From an uncultured Clostridia bacterium (GTDB lineage Bacteria; Bacillota; Clostridia; Christensenellales; UBA1242), in the NCBI GenBank assembly GCA_949841045.1, contig CATKXS010000012.1:1-37983 (forward strand): a stretch of 37,983 nt of DNA, written 5' to 3'. Below, piece by piece: positions 15,522 through 22,680 of this stretch. Made by a program: the position numbers and the translations under genes. The notes under the pieces were generated by a model. It worked only from the letters and a program-made list of their open reading frames with translations, made no database searches and was not told where the DNA came from. Each line of letters starts with the position of its first letter. The stretch's first letter is position 1.

Positions 15522-16090
15522 CCCAGAAGGTAACTAGCTAAGTAAACCTTGCGCCATAGGTTCGGTCGGATTTCCCATTCTCGCACTCCATGTCACCATT
15601 AGAGCAGTTTCCTTTTAAGCAAGACATAACACCGAATCGCCACTTAGGTCGCACTATAATCCTTAACTAGCCAGCTTAGTCCAGCAACAGTCTAGAAGTT
15701 TTCCTTGACAGCGGGACACTTAATTAGCCTATTTTGCAAACTCAATTTCAAGAGCAGCAATAAATGATTGTTGGCCTTCCTCTCAATTTATCGCCTATGC
15801 TCTATCCCAAGAAATTCACTCAAGGCAGGCTACACTGCACACAACTTTTATCGCAATGCAGGTTCTTACCCAGCAGATGGCCTCATATTGACACCACCAA
15901 ATCTAGGTCTCCACGAAAATTGGGATTGCCGCTATATGCCATTATAGCTTTCCCAATAATCTTAACTTCCAGCCCCAGCCCCAGTTTGGGCAACCAAAGC
16001 CAGCACCAGAAACTTCACAGATATGCCCTTCGACGCTATTACTTCGCCTTCCTTGAGAGCCCGTCTGACTAGAATACTGCACCTTCTACT
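15489..16090 (-). ncRNA. ole: Probable OLE RNA (large structured noncoding RNA, ~600 nt)
   Basis: A stretch of about 600 nt without a convincing ORF has its own consensus promoter and a strong terminator on the minus strand. It is visibly richer in G and C than its surroundings and holds many purine-rich motifs and local inverted repeats, as expected for a structured RNA. The length fits OLE RNA (~600 nt in Bacillota), and a protein resembling OLE's partner OapA is encoded downstream on the same strand. Known OLE complexes sit at the membrane and affect tolerance of alcohols, cold and ion stress. I could not match conserved OLE sequence blocks from memory, so the identity rests on size, structure, promoter/terminator and neighbour. 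Other large RNAs (ROOL, GOLLD) are alternatives. The plus-strand ORF at 15764-16072 is a shadow. Confidence 0.65.
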
Positions 16091-16095
16091 TTAAT

Positions 16096-16125
16096 AGTAT
16101 ATCACAAAACAATATTAAATGTCAA
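16096..16125 (-). promoter_or_regulatory. Promoter of the large ncRNA
   Basis: TTGACA (16125-16120), 18-nt spacer, TATACT (16101-16096). The predicted start is 16089-16090. Confidence 0.82.
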
Positions 16126-16208
16126 ATATTAGCCAAAAATATTAAATCAGCCCCTATTTCCCCACTTTTAATTAAAAGTCGAACCTAAAAAATTAAAATC
16201 AATTCTTT

Positions 16209-16403
16209 TCATTTTATATTAAAATTTGAGAATGCGTAGCTAACATTTTTCCTATTAGGCGGTGCCGACAAAGTTAAATGTGTAAGTTTTTCTTTTTTAC
16301 CCATTCCATATACTACCTTATGCTCTTTCACTCTGTTTTCGTCAAGCATAAGCCTATTCAATCTATCCTAATATTTCTCTAAACTTTCTGTTCGTTTTCC
16401 CAT
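16209..16403 (-). pseudogene. Possible decayed small ORF
   Basis: On the minus strand an ATG at 16403 opens a 64-residue frame interrupted by one TAG at codon 12 (MGKRTESLEKY, stop, DRLNRLMLDENRVKEHKVVYG ...). The sequence after the stop reads as ordinary protein, so this may be a small gene with a nonsense mutation, or a gene starting at the later ATG (45 codons). No ribosome site or family is recognised. The remainder of the 450-bp gap (16091-16540) holds the ncRNA promoter and AT-rich sequence. Confidence 0.3.
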
Positions 16404-16540
16404 AGAAGTAGTTTAACATATATGTCAAAATAAGTCCATGAAGAGATTTCTGTTATAGAATTTTAATATTATTAAAAAATACAAAATTAAAATGCTTTTA
16501 AAATTATTGAAAATGTGCTAAAATCATATGCGGAGGAGAA

Positions 16541-16882
16541 GTGTTAAAACTAATAAACCTAAAAGAAGGCGAATACAGTGTTGATAGCGCAATTGCAACT
16601 GTTGAAATCGAAATTGAAAGTGCAAAAAAAGAAGGTATTGTTGCAATTAAGATTTTACATGGTTATGGCTCACATGGACGCGGCGGTGTGATAATGCGGC
16701 AACTTCGAAAATCTCTCGCTCTTTGGAAAAGAAGCGGGCTAATCAAAGATTTCTTTGGTGGCGATAAGTGGAATTTGTTTGACGAGAATGCAAAAAGGAT
16801 ATTAAATAAAGATAAATCCATTTATAGCGACTGCGATATTACAACTTCAAATCCAGGTATAACAATAGTCGAAATTATGTAA
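16541..16882 (+). CDS. Smr-domain (MutS2 C-terminal-like) small protein
   Basis: The 113-aa product has the layout of a stand-alone Smr domain: MLKLINLKEGEYSVDSAIATVEIEIESAKKEG, then IKILHGYGSHGRGGVIMRQLR, where LHGYGSHG corresponds to the catalytic-loop motif of Smr endonucleases (usually LHGxGxG). The segment SNPGITIVEI closes the domain. The start is GTG at 16541 with GGAGGAG directly upstream. It precedes the Fe-S genes on the same strand by ~45 bp and is probably cotranscribed. Smr proteins cut nucleic acids in rescue or repair; the target here is unknown. Confidence 0.72.
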   Translation: MLKLINLKEGEYSVDSAIATVEIEIESAKKEGIVAIKILHGYGSHGRGGVIMRQLRKSLALWKRSGLIKDFFGGDKWNLFDENAKRILNKDKSIYSDCDITTSNPGITIVEIM

Positions 16883-16926
16883 ATTTACATAAAAACATTA
16901 TAAATATGCTAAAAAATGGTGAAAAA

Positions 16927-17625
16927 ATGCTAAAAATTGATAAATTAAGCTATAATGTCAAAGAAAATGACAAAGATAAGGAAATCTTGAAAGACATAAA
17001 TTTAAGCTTTGACGAAAATAAAATCTATGTGGTGACAGGTCCAAACGGCGGCGGAAAATCTACCCTCGTAAAACTTATTATGGGCATAATAAATCCTGAC
17101 AGCGGAAAGATTTTTCTTGATGAACAAGACATCACAACTCTTTCCATTGACGAGCGTGCAAAGGCTGGAATAAGTTTTGCCTTTCAAAAGCCTGTGACTT
17201 TCAAAGGATTAAAAATAAAACAGCTTCTCGACATTGCAAGCGGAAAAACAAACAATGTTGGACAAAGCTGTGAGTATCTTTCTGCCGTTGGACTTTGTGC
17301 AAAGGATTATATTGACCGCCCTCTTGACGATAAACTCTCTGGTGGTGAGCAAAAGAGGATTGAAATTGCTATGGTGCTTGCACGAGGCGGAAAGGTAAAT
17401 ATCTTTGATGAGCCTGAAGCTGGAATTGATTTGTGGAGTTTTGAAAAACTTACTAATATATTTTCATCGCTTAAAAGTACAACGACAATAATTGTCAGTC
17501 ACCAGCAAAAGATACTTGAAATTGCTGACGAAGTAATCCTTCTCAAAAATGGACAAATTGAAAAAGTCGGCTCATACTCGGAAGTTGCTCCACTTCTTAA
17601 TCAATCATGCGCTCAGCTTAAATAG
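16927..17625 (+). CDS. SufC-type ATPase of a minimal Fe-S assembly system
   Basis: ABC-type ATPase that powers Fe-S cluster assembly on a SufB-like partner. Walker A is GPNGGGKSTLVK (about residues 34-45 from this start), the signature is LSGGEQKRIEIAM, and Walker B NIFDEPEAGIDLWSF is typical for SufC (EAGID). The frame is open from 16906, but GGTGA lies just before the ATG at 16927, favouring this start, with ~232 aa. The next gene starts nine bases later and encodes a short SufB/D-like protein. No SufS, SufU or SufD gene is present, matching the two-gene SUF-like minimal system (SmsCB) described in archaea and anaerobic bacteria. Confidence 0.9.
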   Translation: MLKIDKLSYNVKENDKDKEILKDINLSFDENKIYVVTGPNGGGKSTLVKLIMGIINPDSGKIFLDEQDITTLSIDERAKAGISFAFQKPVTFKGLKIKQLLDIASGKTNNVGQSCEYLSAVGLCAKDYIDRPLDDKLSGGEQKRIEIAMVLARGGKVNIFDEPEAGIDLWSFEKLTNIFSSLKSTTTIIVSHQQKILEIADEVILLKNGQIEKVGSYSEVAPLLNQSCAQLK

Positions 17626-17633
17626 AGGTAAAT

Positions 17634-18554
17634 ATGGAAAAATTTGAAGAAAAATTATTAGAAAAACTTACAGATTTGCATAAATTACCAAGTGGAGCAT
17701 TTAATTTACGCAAAAATGGTCAAGCAGAAGTAAGAAATACAACAAAAGAAATTGACATTGTTCCTAAAAAAGACAAGAGCGGAATTGATATTATTGTCAA
17801 GCCAAACGTCATAGGCAAGAGTGTCCATATCCCCGTCATAATTTCGGTCGGCGGACTCAGTGACCTCGTATACAACGATTTTTATATTGGCGAAAACTCA
17901 GATGTTCTCATTGTCGCTGGTTGTGGAATTCATAACGCAACTTGCAAGACAAGCACTCATGACGGAATTCACTCTTTCCACCTTGAAAAGAACAGCAAAG
18001 TTAGATATGTTGAAAGACATATTGGCGAAGGCGAAGGTACTGGTGGTAAGATTTTAAATCCTGTGACCAAATGCACTCTCAAAGAGGGCGCCCAAATGAT
18101 TATGGAGACCACCCAACTTGGCGGAGTGACTTCCACTGTCAGAAAAACTTATGCAAAACTTCATAATAATTCACGCCTTACAATCCAAGAAAACATTTTA
18201 ACAACTGATGAGCAAACCGCAAAAACCGAATTTAAGGTTGACCTTGTTGGAAAAGGAAGCGGAGTTGAAGTTGTCAGCCATAGCGTTGCAAGAGATAATT
18301 CATTCCAAGAATTCCATTCAAACGTCATTGGCAGGAACGAATGCTTTGGACATGTTGAATGTGACGGAATTTTACTTGATAATGCACGTATTATTTCGGA
18401 GCCAAAAATTGACGCAGTAAATAAGGAAGCCTCTCTTGTTCATGAAGCAGCAATCGGAAAGATAGCCGGCGATGAACTAATAAAACTTATGACACTCGGA
18501 CTTTCACAAAAGGAAGCTGAAGAAATAATAATACAAGGCTTTTTGTTAGGTTAA
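17634..18554 (+). CDS. Short SufB/SufD-like Fe-S scaffold (SmsB-like)
   Basis: The 306-aa product is a SufB/D beta-helix core: VHIPVIISVGG, then repeated strands (NSDVLIVAGCGIHN, HDGIHSFHLEKNSKVRYVERHIGEG) and the C-terminal signature SLVHEAAIGKIAGDELIKLMTLGLSQKEAEEIIIQGFLLG, which is diagnostic. It is far shorter than SufB (~470 aa), lacking the N-terminal part, as in minimal SUF-like systems where one subunit replaces the SufB-SufD dimer. Two Cys (GCGIHN and NATCK) and many His are candidate cluster ligands. GAGG lies upstream of the ATG. It ends the operon, before a bidirectional terminator. Confidence 0.88.
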   Translation: MEKFEEKLLEKLTDLHKLPSGAFNLRKNGQAEVRNTTKEIDIVPKKDKSGIDIIVKPNVIGKSVHIPVIISVGGLSDLVYNDFYIGENSDVLIVAGCGIHNATCKTSTHDGIHSFHLEKNSKVRYVERHIGEGEGTGGKILNPVTKCTLKEGAQMIMETTQLGGVTSTVRKTYAKLHNNSRLTIQENILTTDEQTAKTEFKVDLVGKGSGVEVVSHSVARDNSFQEFHSNVIGRNECFGHVECDGILLDNARIISEPKIDAVNKEASLVHEAAIGKIAGDELIKLMTLGLSQKEAEEIIIQGFLLG

Positions 18555-18590
18555 AAAATTAAAAAAAATGTTATAAAATTAGATAATTAC

Positions 18591-18620
18591 AAAAAATCCT
18601 TAAAATTTAAGGATTTTTTT
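18591..18620. terminator. Terminator after the Fe-S genes, usable in both directions
   Basis: AAAATCCTTAA / TTAAGGATTTT with T runs on both strands lies between two convergent genes. Confidence 0.85.
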
Positions 18621-18631
18621 GCTTTTTTGTG

Positions 18632-19750
18632 CTATTTTGATTGTTTTTTCGATAAATTATCCCAAAATGCACTTATTTTTGGATTTTCGTAGAAGTCCGC
18701 GTCTACAGTCATTCCGGTCAGCCACTTAATAATTCGCACGTCTGATGTTGTCAGTTTTTCGTCTGTCTTAATTATCTTTCCGCTTATATGTGAGCAGTCC
18801 TCTGTTGGGAAATTGCATATTCCTTTTTTCTTTAAAATACATTCATGGTCGTGCTTATCAATTATTCTATAATCAAATGGCAAATTTACGCTCAGTGTGT
18901 CACTTAAATTTTTCTTAAATGAGAAACACTTTTCTTTCATTGGACAGCCAAAACAGCCGACTTCATGTGGTCTATAATAATGTGCGTTATAATCTCTTGG
19001 TAAATCATGTACATAAGAAAATAGACATGAGGTCTTTTTAAAGATTGGAACATTGTATTTTTTTGCAATCTTTTCAAACAGCTCTTGTTTTTCCTCAGAT
19101 ATTATTTTCTTGTGTCCAAAAGTGTAATTAGGATAAGGCTTTAAATCAATCCCCTGTCTTTCCCACTCTTTTACGCTTTCTGGCTTGCCTTGAAGCCCAG
19201 AGTAACCAATAGCAAGACCATATTCGTTTGCAAGTTTAATTACTCTTTCAAAAACTTCTTCACTGTCATTGATATTATAGCAAATAGGTCTAAATTCGAT
19301 TGAATAACGATAATTATTTTTTCTTGTTTTAATTTGCTTTAAGTTATTTTCAAAACGTTCCATATTTGAACCGTCGTATTTTGAGTTAATTCCAAAAGTT
19401 GAAAAAGCTATATGTAAATCAAGATTAAATTTCCTATCTGGGAAGATAGAATAATCACCTTTCGTTACAATCACAACAGGTCCAACATGCCCTGCCTTTT
19501 CAAGTTTTTCAAGAAGTGCCAAAGTATTGTCGAGTTGCAAAAGTGGGTCGCCGTAAAAAAGGTTGACAGCAACTGGCAAAGATAAAAAGTCTTTATTAAT
19601 TTCGCTTGGCAGGCGCATAAAATTATGTTTTTCAGCCTTTTCACAGCCCACGCGACAATATGAACAGTTGTAACAATAATCGAGCGATTGCCCGACCATC
19701 GCAAAAGACTTTGCAAAATAATAATCATCTAACAGTTTATCATTTTCCAT
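18632..19750 (-). CDS. Radical-SAM-like Fe-S protein with atypical cysteine motif
   Basis: The 372-aa product begins with a cysteine cluster CYNCSYCRVGC (residues ~26-36), i.e. CX2CX2CX3C, instead of the canonical CX3CX2C of radical SAM enzymes. After it, VNLFYGDPLLQ resembles the GGE-type SAM-contacting strand and the following alternation of strands and helices (VVIVTKGDYSIF ... HIAFSTFG ... YSIEFRPI ... AIGYSGLQG) fits a TIM barrel. The C-terminal region has further cysteine groups (GCFGCPMKEKC; CILKKKGICNFPTEDC) that could hold auxiliary clusters, as in SPASM-type proteins. AGGAGA precedes the start, and a TATAAT lies ~20 bases upstream. The substrate is unknown; an Fe-S fold unrelated to SAM is possible. 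Confidence 0.65.
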   Translation of the reverse strand: MENDKLLDDYYFAKSFAMVGQSLDYCYNCSYCRVGCEKAEKHNFMRLPSEINKDFLSLPVAVNLFYGDPLLQLDNTLALLEKLEKAGHVGPVVIVTKGDYSIFPDRKFNLDLHIAFSTFGINSKYDGSNMERFENNLKQIKTRKNNYRYSIEFRPICYNINDSEEVFERVIKLANEYGLAIGYSGLQGKPESVKEWERQGIDLKPYPNYTFGHKKIISEEKQELFEKIAKKYNVPIFKKTSCLFSYVHDLPRDYNAHYYRPHEVGCFGCPMKEKCFSFKKNLSDTLSVNLPFDYRIIDKHDHECILKKKGICNFPTEDCSHISGKIIKTDEKLTTSDVRIIKWLTGMTVDADFYENPKISAFWDNLSKKQSK

Positions 19751-19819
19751 TTTTTTCTCCTGCTCTAAATTATATCATATCTTTTTTATTTAACATAATA
19801 ATTTAACTTTAAAATTGCT

Positions 19820-19847
19820 TTTACTTTAAAAATATTTTTGATACAAT
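19820..19847 (+). promoter_or_regulatory. Promoter of the IMPase gene
   Basis: TTTACT (19820-19825), 16-nt spacer, TACAAT (19842-19847), with TAGGAGA and the ATG following closely. Confidence 0.55.
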
Positions 19848-19866
19848 ATTTTTAGGAGAAAAGATT

Positions 19867-20667
19867 ATGGACAAGTTATATTCAAAAATTATTAAGGCAG
19901 TAAAATCCTCAACGGACATATATTTAAACAAAAACTACGAAGAACGCGAAGACAAACACAAATTTGATAATGATGATGTAACAAATCGAGACATTATGAC
20001 CCAAGACTTTTTGCAAGATAAATTTAAAAAGTTGTTGCCAGGTAGCAGATTTGTTGGAGAAGAAGGCGGGGAAGAAAAGCCTGAAAACGATTATGTTTGG
20101 GTTGTCGACCCAATAGACGGGACTTTCAATTTCAAGCATGACGTTCCAATTTACGGCACTCAAATTTGTCTAAGAAAAAATGAAAAGACAATTTTCTCTT
20201 GCTTATATCTGCCCGTCTTAAATCAGACTTATTATGCAATCTTAGGTAAAGGCGCTTATCTTAATGGAAAGCAAATCAAAATTTCTGACAAAAAAGAAGT
20301 TAAAAATATTGGTGTTTGCATAGGCGACTTTCAAGTGTCACTTGATATAAAAAAACAAAAAGAAATCGTGAGCGCACTAAACGACAAAGTGAAAAGAATT
20401 CGTATGTTTGGGAGTTCATGCTTTGACAGTTGCCAGATTTCAAAAGGTTCACAAGACGTTTATATCACTCACACCATCACTCCTTGGGACCTTCTCCCCG
20501 GCGATTTACTCATAAGAGAAGCTGGCGGAGTCGCCTATGTCAATAAAGATAGAACCTCTTATATTTACGGCAGCCATGAAAATGTGCTCCAAGTTCTTGA
20601 CCTTTTAAAAAATGTAGATAAGTATTCAGTCCTCGAAAACATAACCTTGCAAGACTTTAAAAAATAG
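19867..20667 (+). CDS. Inositol monophosphatase family phosphatase
   Basis: Mg-dependent sugar/inositol phosphatase of the IMPase/CysQ/FBPase superfamily. Metal ligands are visible: Glu in FVGEEGG (about residue 66), the block WVVDPIDGTFNFKHDVP (~80-95), which carries the DPIDGT signature, and the second signature WDLLPGDLLIREAGG (~215-230). Its 266 aa match the family. The substrate is uncertain: inositol-1-phosphate, 3'-phosphoadenosine phosphate or fructose bisphosphate. The start has AGGAGAAAAGATTATG. It stands alone between divergent and convergent neighbours, with its own promoter and terminator. Confidence 0.9.
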   Translation: MDKLYSKIIKAVKSSTDIYLNKNYEEREDKHKFDNDDVTNRDIMTQDFLQDKFKKLLPGSRFVGEEGGEEKPENDYVWVVDPIDGTFNFKHDVPIYGTQICLRKNEKTIFSCLYLPVLNQTYYAILGKGAYLNGKQIKISDKKEVKNIGVCIGDFQVSLDIKKQKEIVSALNDKVKRIRMFGSSCFDSCQISKGSQDVYITHTITPWDLLPGDLLIREAGGVAYVNKDRTSYIYGSHENVLQVLDLLKNVDKYSVLENITLQDFKK

Positions 20668-20692
20668 TGGCCAATTAGTCACTATTTTTTAT
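20660..20692. terminator. Terminator between the IMPase and HAD genes
   Basis: AAATAGTG / TCACTATTT hairpin with TTTTTT on the plus strand and A's on the other side; it can serve both convergent genes. Confidence 0.8.
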
Positions 20693-20727
20693 ATCGCTTG
20701 AATTGATATATTTTTAACTTTTAAATA

Positions 20728-21240
20728 TTACATCTCTTGTTCAAAAAACAAATCATTATTTTTATCAATCCAATTTGAAATGTGCTTTTTTGTTAAACCG
20801 CAATCAGTAATTGATGTTTTTATGATTTTGTTGGCGGAAAAATGTTTTTCAAAATCAAAACTTTCGTCATCAATTATAATAAATTCACCTTTTGGATTCT
20901 TTTTTAAAAATTTAAGAATCTCCTCGCCTCTTTTTTGTGGAGATGATGAAATTGGTGTTGCAAGAAGTTTATTCTGAATCTTAATTCCGTTTTGTTCAAG
21001 TGCGGTTTTGGCCTTTTCAAAATCATGTCGCCATGTAGATGACAAAACTAATTGTGGCTGATATATTTCTCCTAACTTTTTAATAAGGTAGTTAAGCGCT
21101 GACACGCTTTCATTATTGAATTCAACAATATCATATTTTGATTTTATAATTCCATTTTCTATTGCTTGCTTTCTCCACTTCCAGTCCCAAAGCACGCCGT
21201 CAATGTCAAGAAATATATAAAACTTTATCTTCTCTTCCAT
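20728..21240 (-). CDS. HAD-superfamily protein of the Swiss-Army-Knife RNA-repair-associated type (HAD_SAK-like), leaderless mRNA
   Basis: The 170-aa product has HAD motif I as FLDIDGVLWDW (residues ~10-20), then LVLSSTWRHDFEKA (motif II region with the SSTWR pattern of this subfamily), and IIIDDESFDF for motif IV, followed by a closing segment TSITDCGLTKKHISNWI. These features match the HAD domain first noted in Swiss Army Knife RNA-repair proteins; stand-alone versions are common and their substrate is unknown. The ATG lies six bases after the -10 box of a consensus promoter and no SD exists, so the mRNA should be leaderless. It lies downstream of the S-4TM-like gene but is separated by a terminator. 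Confidence 0.75.
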   Translation of the reverse strand: MEEKIKFYIFLDIDGVLWDWKWRKQAIENGIIKSKYDIVEFNNESVSALNYLIKKLGEIYQPQLVLSSTWRHDFEKAKTALEQNGIKIQNKLLATPISSSPQKRGEEILKFLKKNPKGEFIIIDDESFDFEKHFSANKIIKTSITDCGLTKKHISNWIDKNNDLFFEQEM

Positions 21241-21246
21241 AAAATA

Positions 21247-21275
21247 ATATTACAATAATTTGTCATTCAAGTCAA
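21247..21275 (-). promoter_or_regulatory. Promoter of the HAD gene giving a leaderless mRNA
   Basis: TTGACT (21275-21270), 17-nt spacer, TAATAT (21252-21247), six bases, ATG (21240). Confidence 0.72.
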
Positions 21276-21305
21276 GTTCTATTTTATAAAGCGGAGTTAA
21301 AAGAT

Positions 21306-21387
21306 TGTGCATAATGCACACGAAGAGACTAAATTGTGTCTAAGACACTCTCAACGAAGTAATCAAAAGTCCTAAGGCACACGGTAA
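21306..21387. repeat. TAA-loop palindromes between the HAD and S-4TM-like genes
   Basis: TGTGCA-TAA-TGCACA (21306-21320) and GTGTC-TAA-GACAC (21336-21348) are perfect; GTCCTAAGGCAC (21369-21380) is an imperfect third. ACGAAG follows or lies near the first two. Confidence 0.65.
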
Positions 21388-21417
21388 TAAAAAAAGTGCC
21401 TAAGGCATGGCACTTAT
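21388..21417 (-). terminator. Terminator of the S-4TM-like gene
   Basis: AAGTGCC / GGCACTT hairpin with seven T on the minus strand; the loop region again contains CCTTAGG. It overlaps the stop region of the gene. Confidence 0.75.
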
Positions 21418-22559
21418 TTAGTTTTCTTTTTGGTTGTTTTATTGGCTGGCTTTTCTGCCGGCTTTTTGGTAACAGTTGGCTTTTTGTCTGCAACGGCAGA
21501 TTTCTTTACAGTTGCAACCTTTGCTGGCTTAACCTCTTTTTTATTTGCCACTTTTGCACTCTTTTCGCCTGCAGGTTTTGTTTTCTTTTGCACAGTCTTT
21601 TTTTGTGTAATGATTTCATCGCCAGCTTGGTTTTCAACATCATTTGTCTTTAACTTTGAATGTGCCTTGTTTTCTAAGCTTGCTGATTTAGTGTAGCGTT
21701 TTTCCAAAAAAGTAGGAATTACAAATGCGCTAGAGCGATAGTTGAATAATCCGTCTGCAAGCATTCTCATATTTCGCTCATCAGAGACATACAAGAGACG
21801 TTTGTTTTCGGACATATTTTTAATTTGATTTGTAACATTTATAAGATTTTGAAGTTGTTTCATCTGCAATCTGCAACCATACCAAGAATTGCCAATTATC
21901 GTAATCGCGGACAAAGAAGGAATCAAAATATTTATAAGTGTTGTAATGAAGGTATCATTAAAACTAAGAGCAATCAGAAAAACAATAACACAGAAGCCTA
22001 TCCAAATGGTTAAGAAGAAAGGTTGTATAGAAAGGTAGAGTTTGTAATCTGAACGTATTTCTTTATCTATGTATTCAAATTGAGCTGTTGCATCTTTTGG
22101 GTCATCATCTTGACTATACAAATAGTTTTTGAAATATTTGTCTGGCTTATGACGAGTCTTTTTTGCATAAACCTCAATTATTGTTTGAGGGATTGGTTTG
22201 AGAATTGAAGGGTTTGGATTGTCAAAAACATAGGCTTCATACTTATCACGGAGAACTGTTCCTTCAGTGTGCATGCGCGATACATAAAACCCTAGCACAA
22301 GCCCTACAACCACGATAACACCAGAAACAAGATTGAGAACTGTTGCCACAATAGACTGTATTTCAACAATGTTTTTTACGTTTGGTGCCATTTGAGGAAG
22401 ATACCTATTAAAAATAGCGGCAAGGCAAATAGCAAAGGATAAAACAATAATCAAGTATTTAACCGATTTTTCCTTTCTAAGACAATGGTGACTTGCTCGT
22501 AAATAAGTTAACGCTTCACTATCATTTTGAAGCTGAAGAATTTTACTTTTCTGTTTCAT
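21414..22559 (-). CDS. Four-helix membrane protein, S-4TM-like, with histone-H1-like tail; leaderless mRNA
   Basis: The 381-aa product has four membrane helices at about residues 33-53, 70-93, 180-202 and 206-228, arranged as two hairpins around a cytoplasmic block (RMHTEGTVLRDKYEAYVFDNPNPS). The pairwise layout and the LRDKYEAYVFD segment resemble S-4TM proteins, predicted pore-forming effectors of nucleotide-signalled defence systems, but the match is from memory and partial. After residue ~300 there is an ~80-residue tail of Lys, Ala, Pro, Thr and Val (KEVKPAKVATVKKSAVADKK ... KTTKKKTK), like histone H1 or AlgP tails, which could bind nucleic acid or anionic lipid. TATAAT of a near-perfect promoter ends seven bases before the ATG and there is no SD. 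No nucleotide cyclase gene is nearby. Confidence 0.6.
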   Translation of the reverse strand: MKQKSKILQLQNDSEALTYLRASHHCLRKEKSVKYLIIVLSFAICLAAIFNRYLPQMAPNVKNIVEIQSIVATVLNLVSGVIVVVGLVLGFYVSRMHTEGTVLRDKYEAYVFDNPNPSILKPIPQTIIEVYAKKTRHKPDKYFKNYLYSQDDDPKDATAQFEYIDKEIRSDYKLYLSIQPFFLTIWIGFCVIVFLIALSFNDTFITTLINILIPSLSAITIIGNSWYGCRLQMKQLQNLINVTNQIKNMSENKRLLYVSDERNMRMLADGLFNYRSSAFVIPTFLEKRYTKSASLENKAHSKLKTNDVENQAGDEIITQKKTVQKKTKPAGEKSAKVANKKEVKPAKVATVKKSAVADKKPTVTKKPAEKPANKTTKKKTK

Positions 22560-22566
22560 GAGAAGG

Positions 22567-22595
22567 ATTATAACATGTTACTCGTCCTTTGTCAA
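22567..22595 (-). promoter_or_regulatory. Consensus promoter of the S-4TM-like gene, leaderless
   Basis: Perfect TTGACA (22595-22590), 17-nt spacer and perfect TATAAT (22572-22567). ATG follows after seven bases, so the mRNA starts at or one base before the start codon. Confidence 0.8.
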
Positions 22596-22680
22596 CTTAA
22601 AAATATTGACAAAACATTTTTAAAAAAGCTCTGCTAATTCCTTACATGCAGAACTTTAATTTATAAATAATAATCACAAT

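Noticed and set aside
15764-16072. Plus-strand 102-aa ORF in the large RNA region
   Set aside because: No ribosome site, unusual amino acid composition, and it is antisense to a region with minus-strand promoter and terminator; it is a chance frame in GC-richer RNA-coding DNA.
15489-16090. RNase P RNA, tmRNA or SRP RNA as identity of the large ncRNA
   Set aside because: The conserved RNase P helix P4 sequences (GAGGAAAGTCC and ACAGAA), a tmRNA tRNA-like 3' end and the SRP Alu/GGAA core were not found, and the length is too great.
21396-21696. Plus-strand ORFs opposite the Lys/Ala-rich tail
   Set aside because: Their Phe/Leu/Cys-rich composition is the complement of Lys/Ala codons; no ribosome site.
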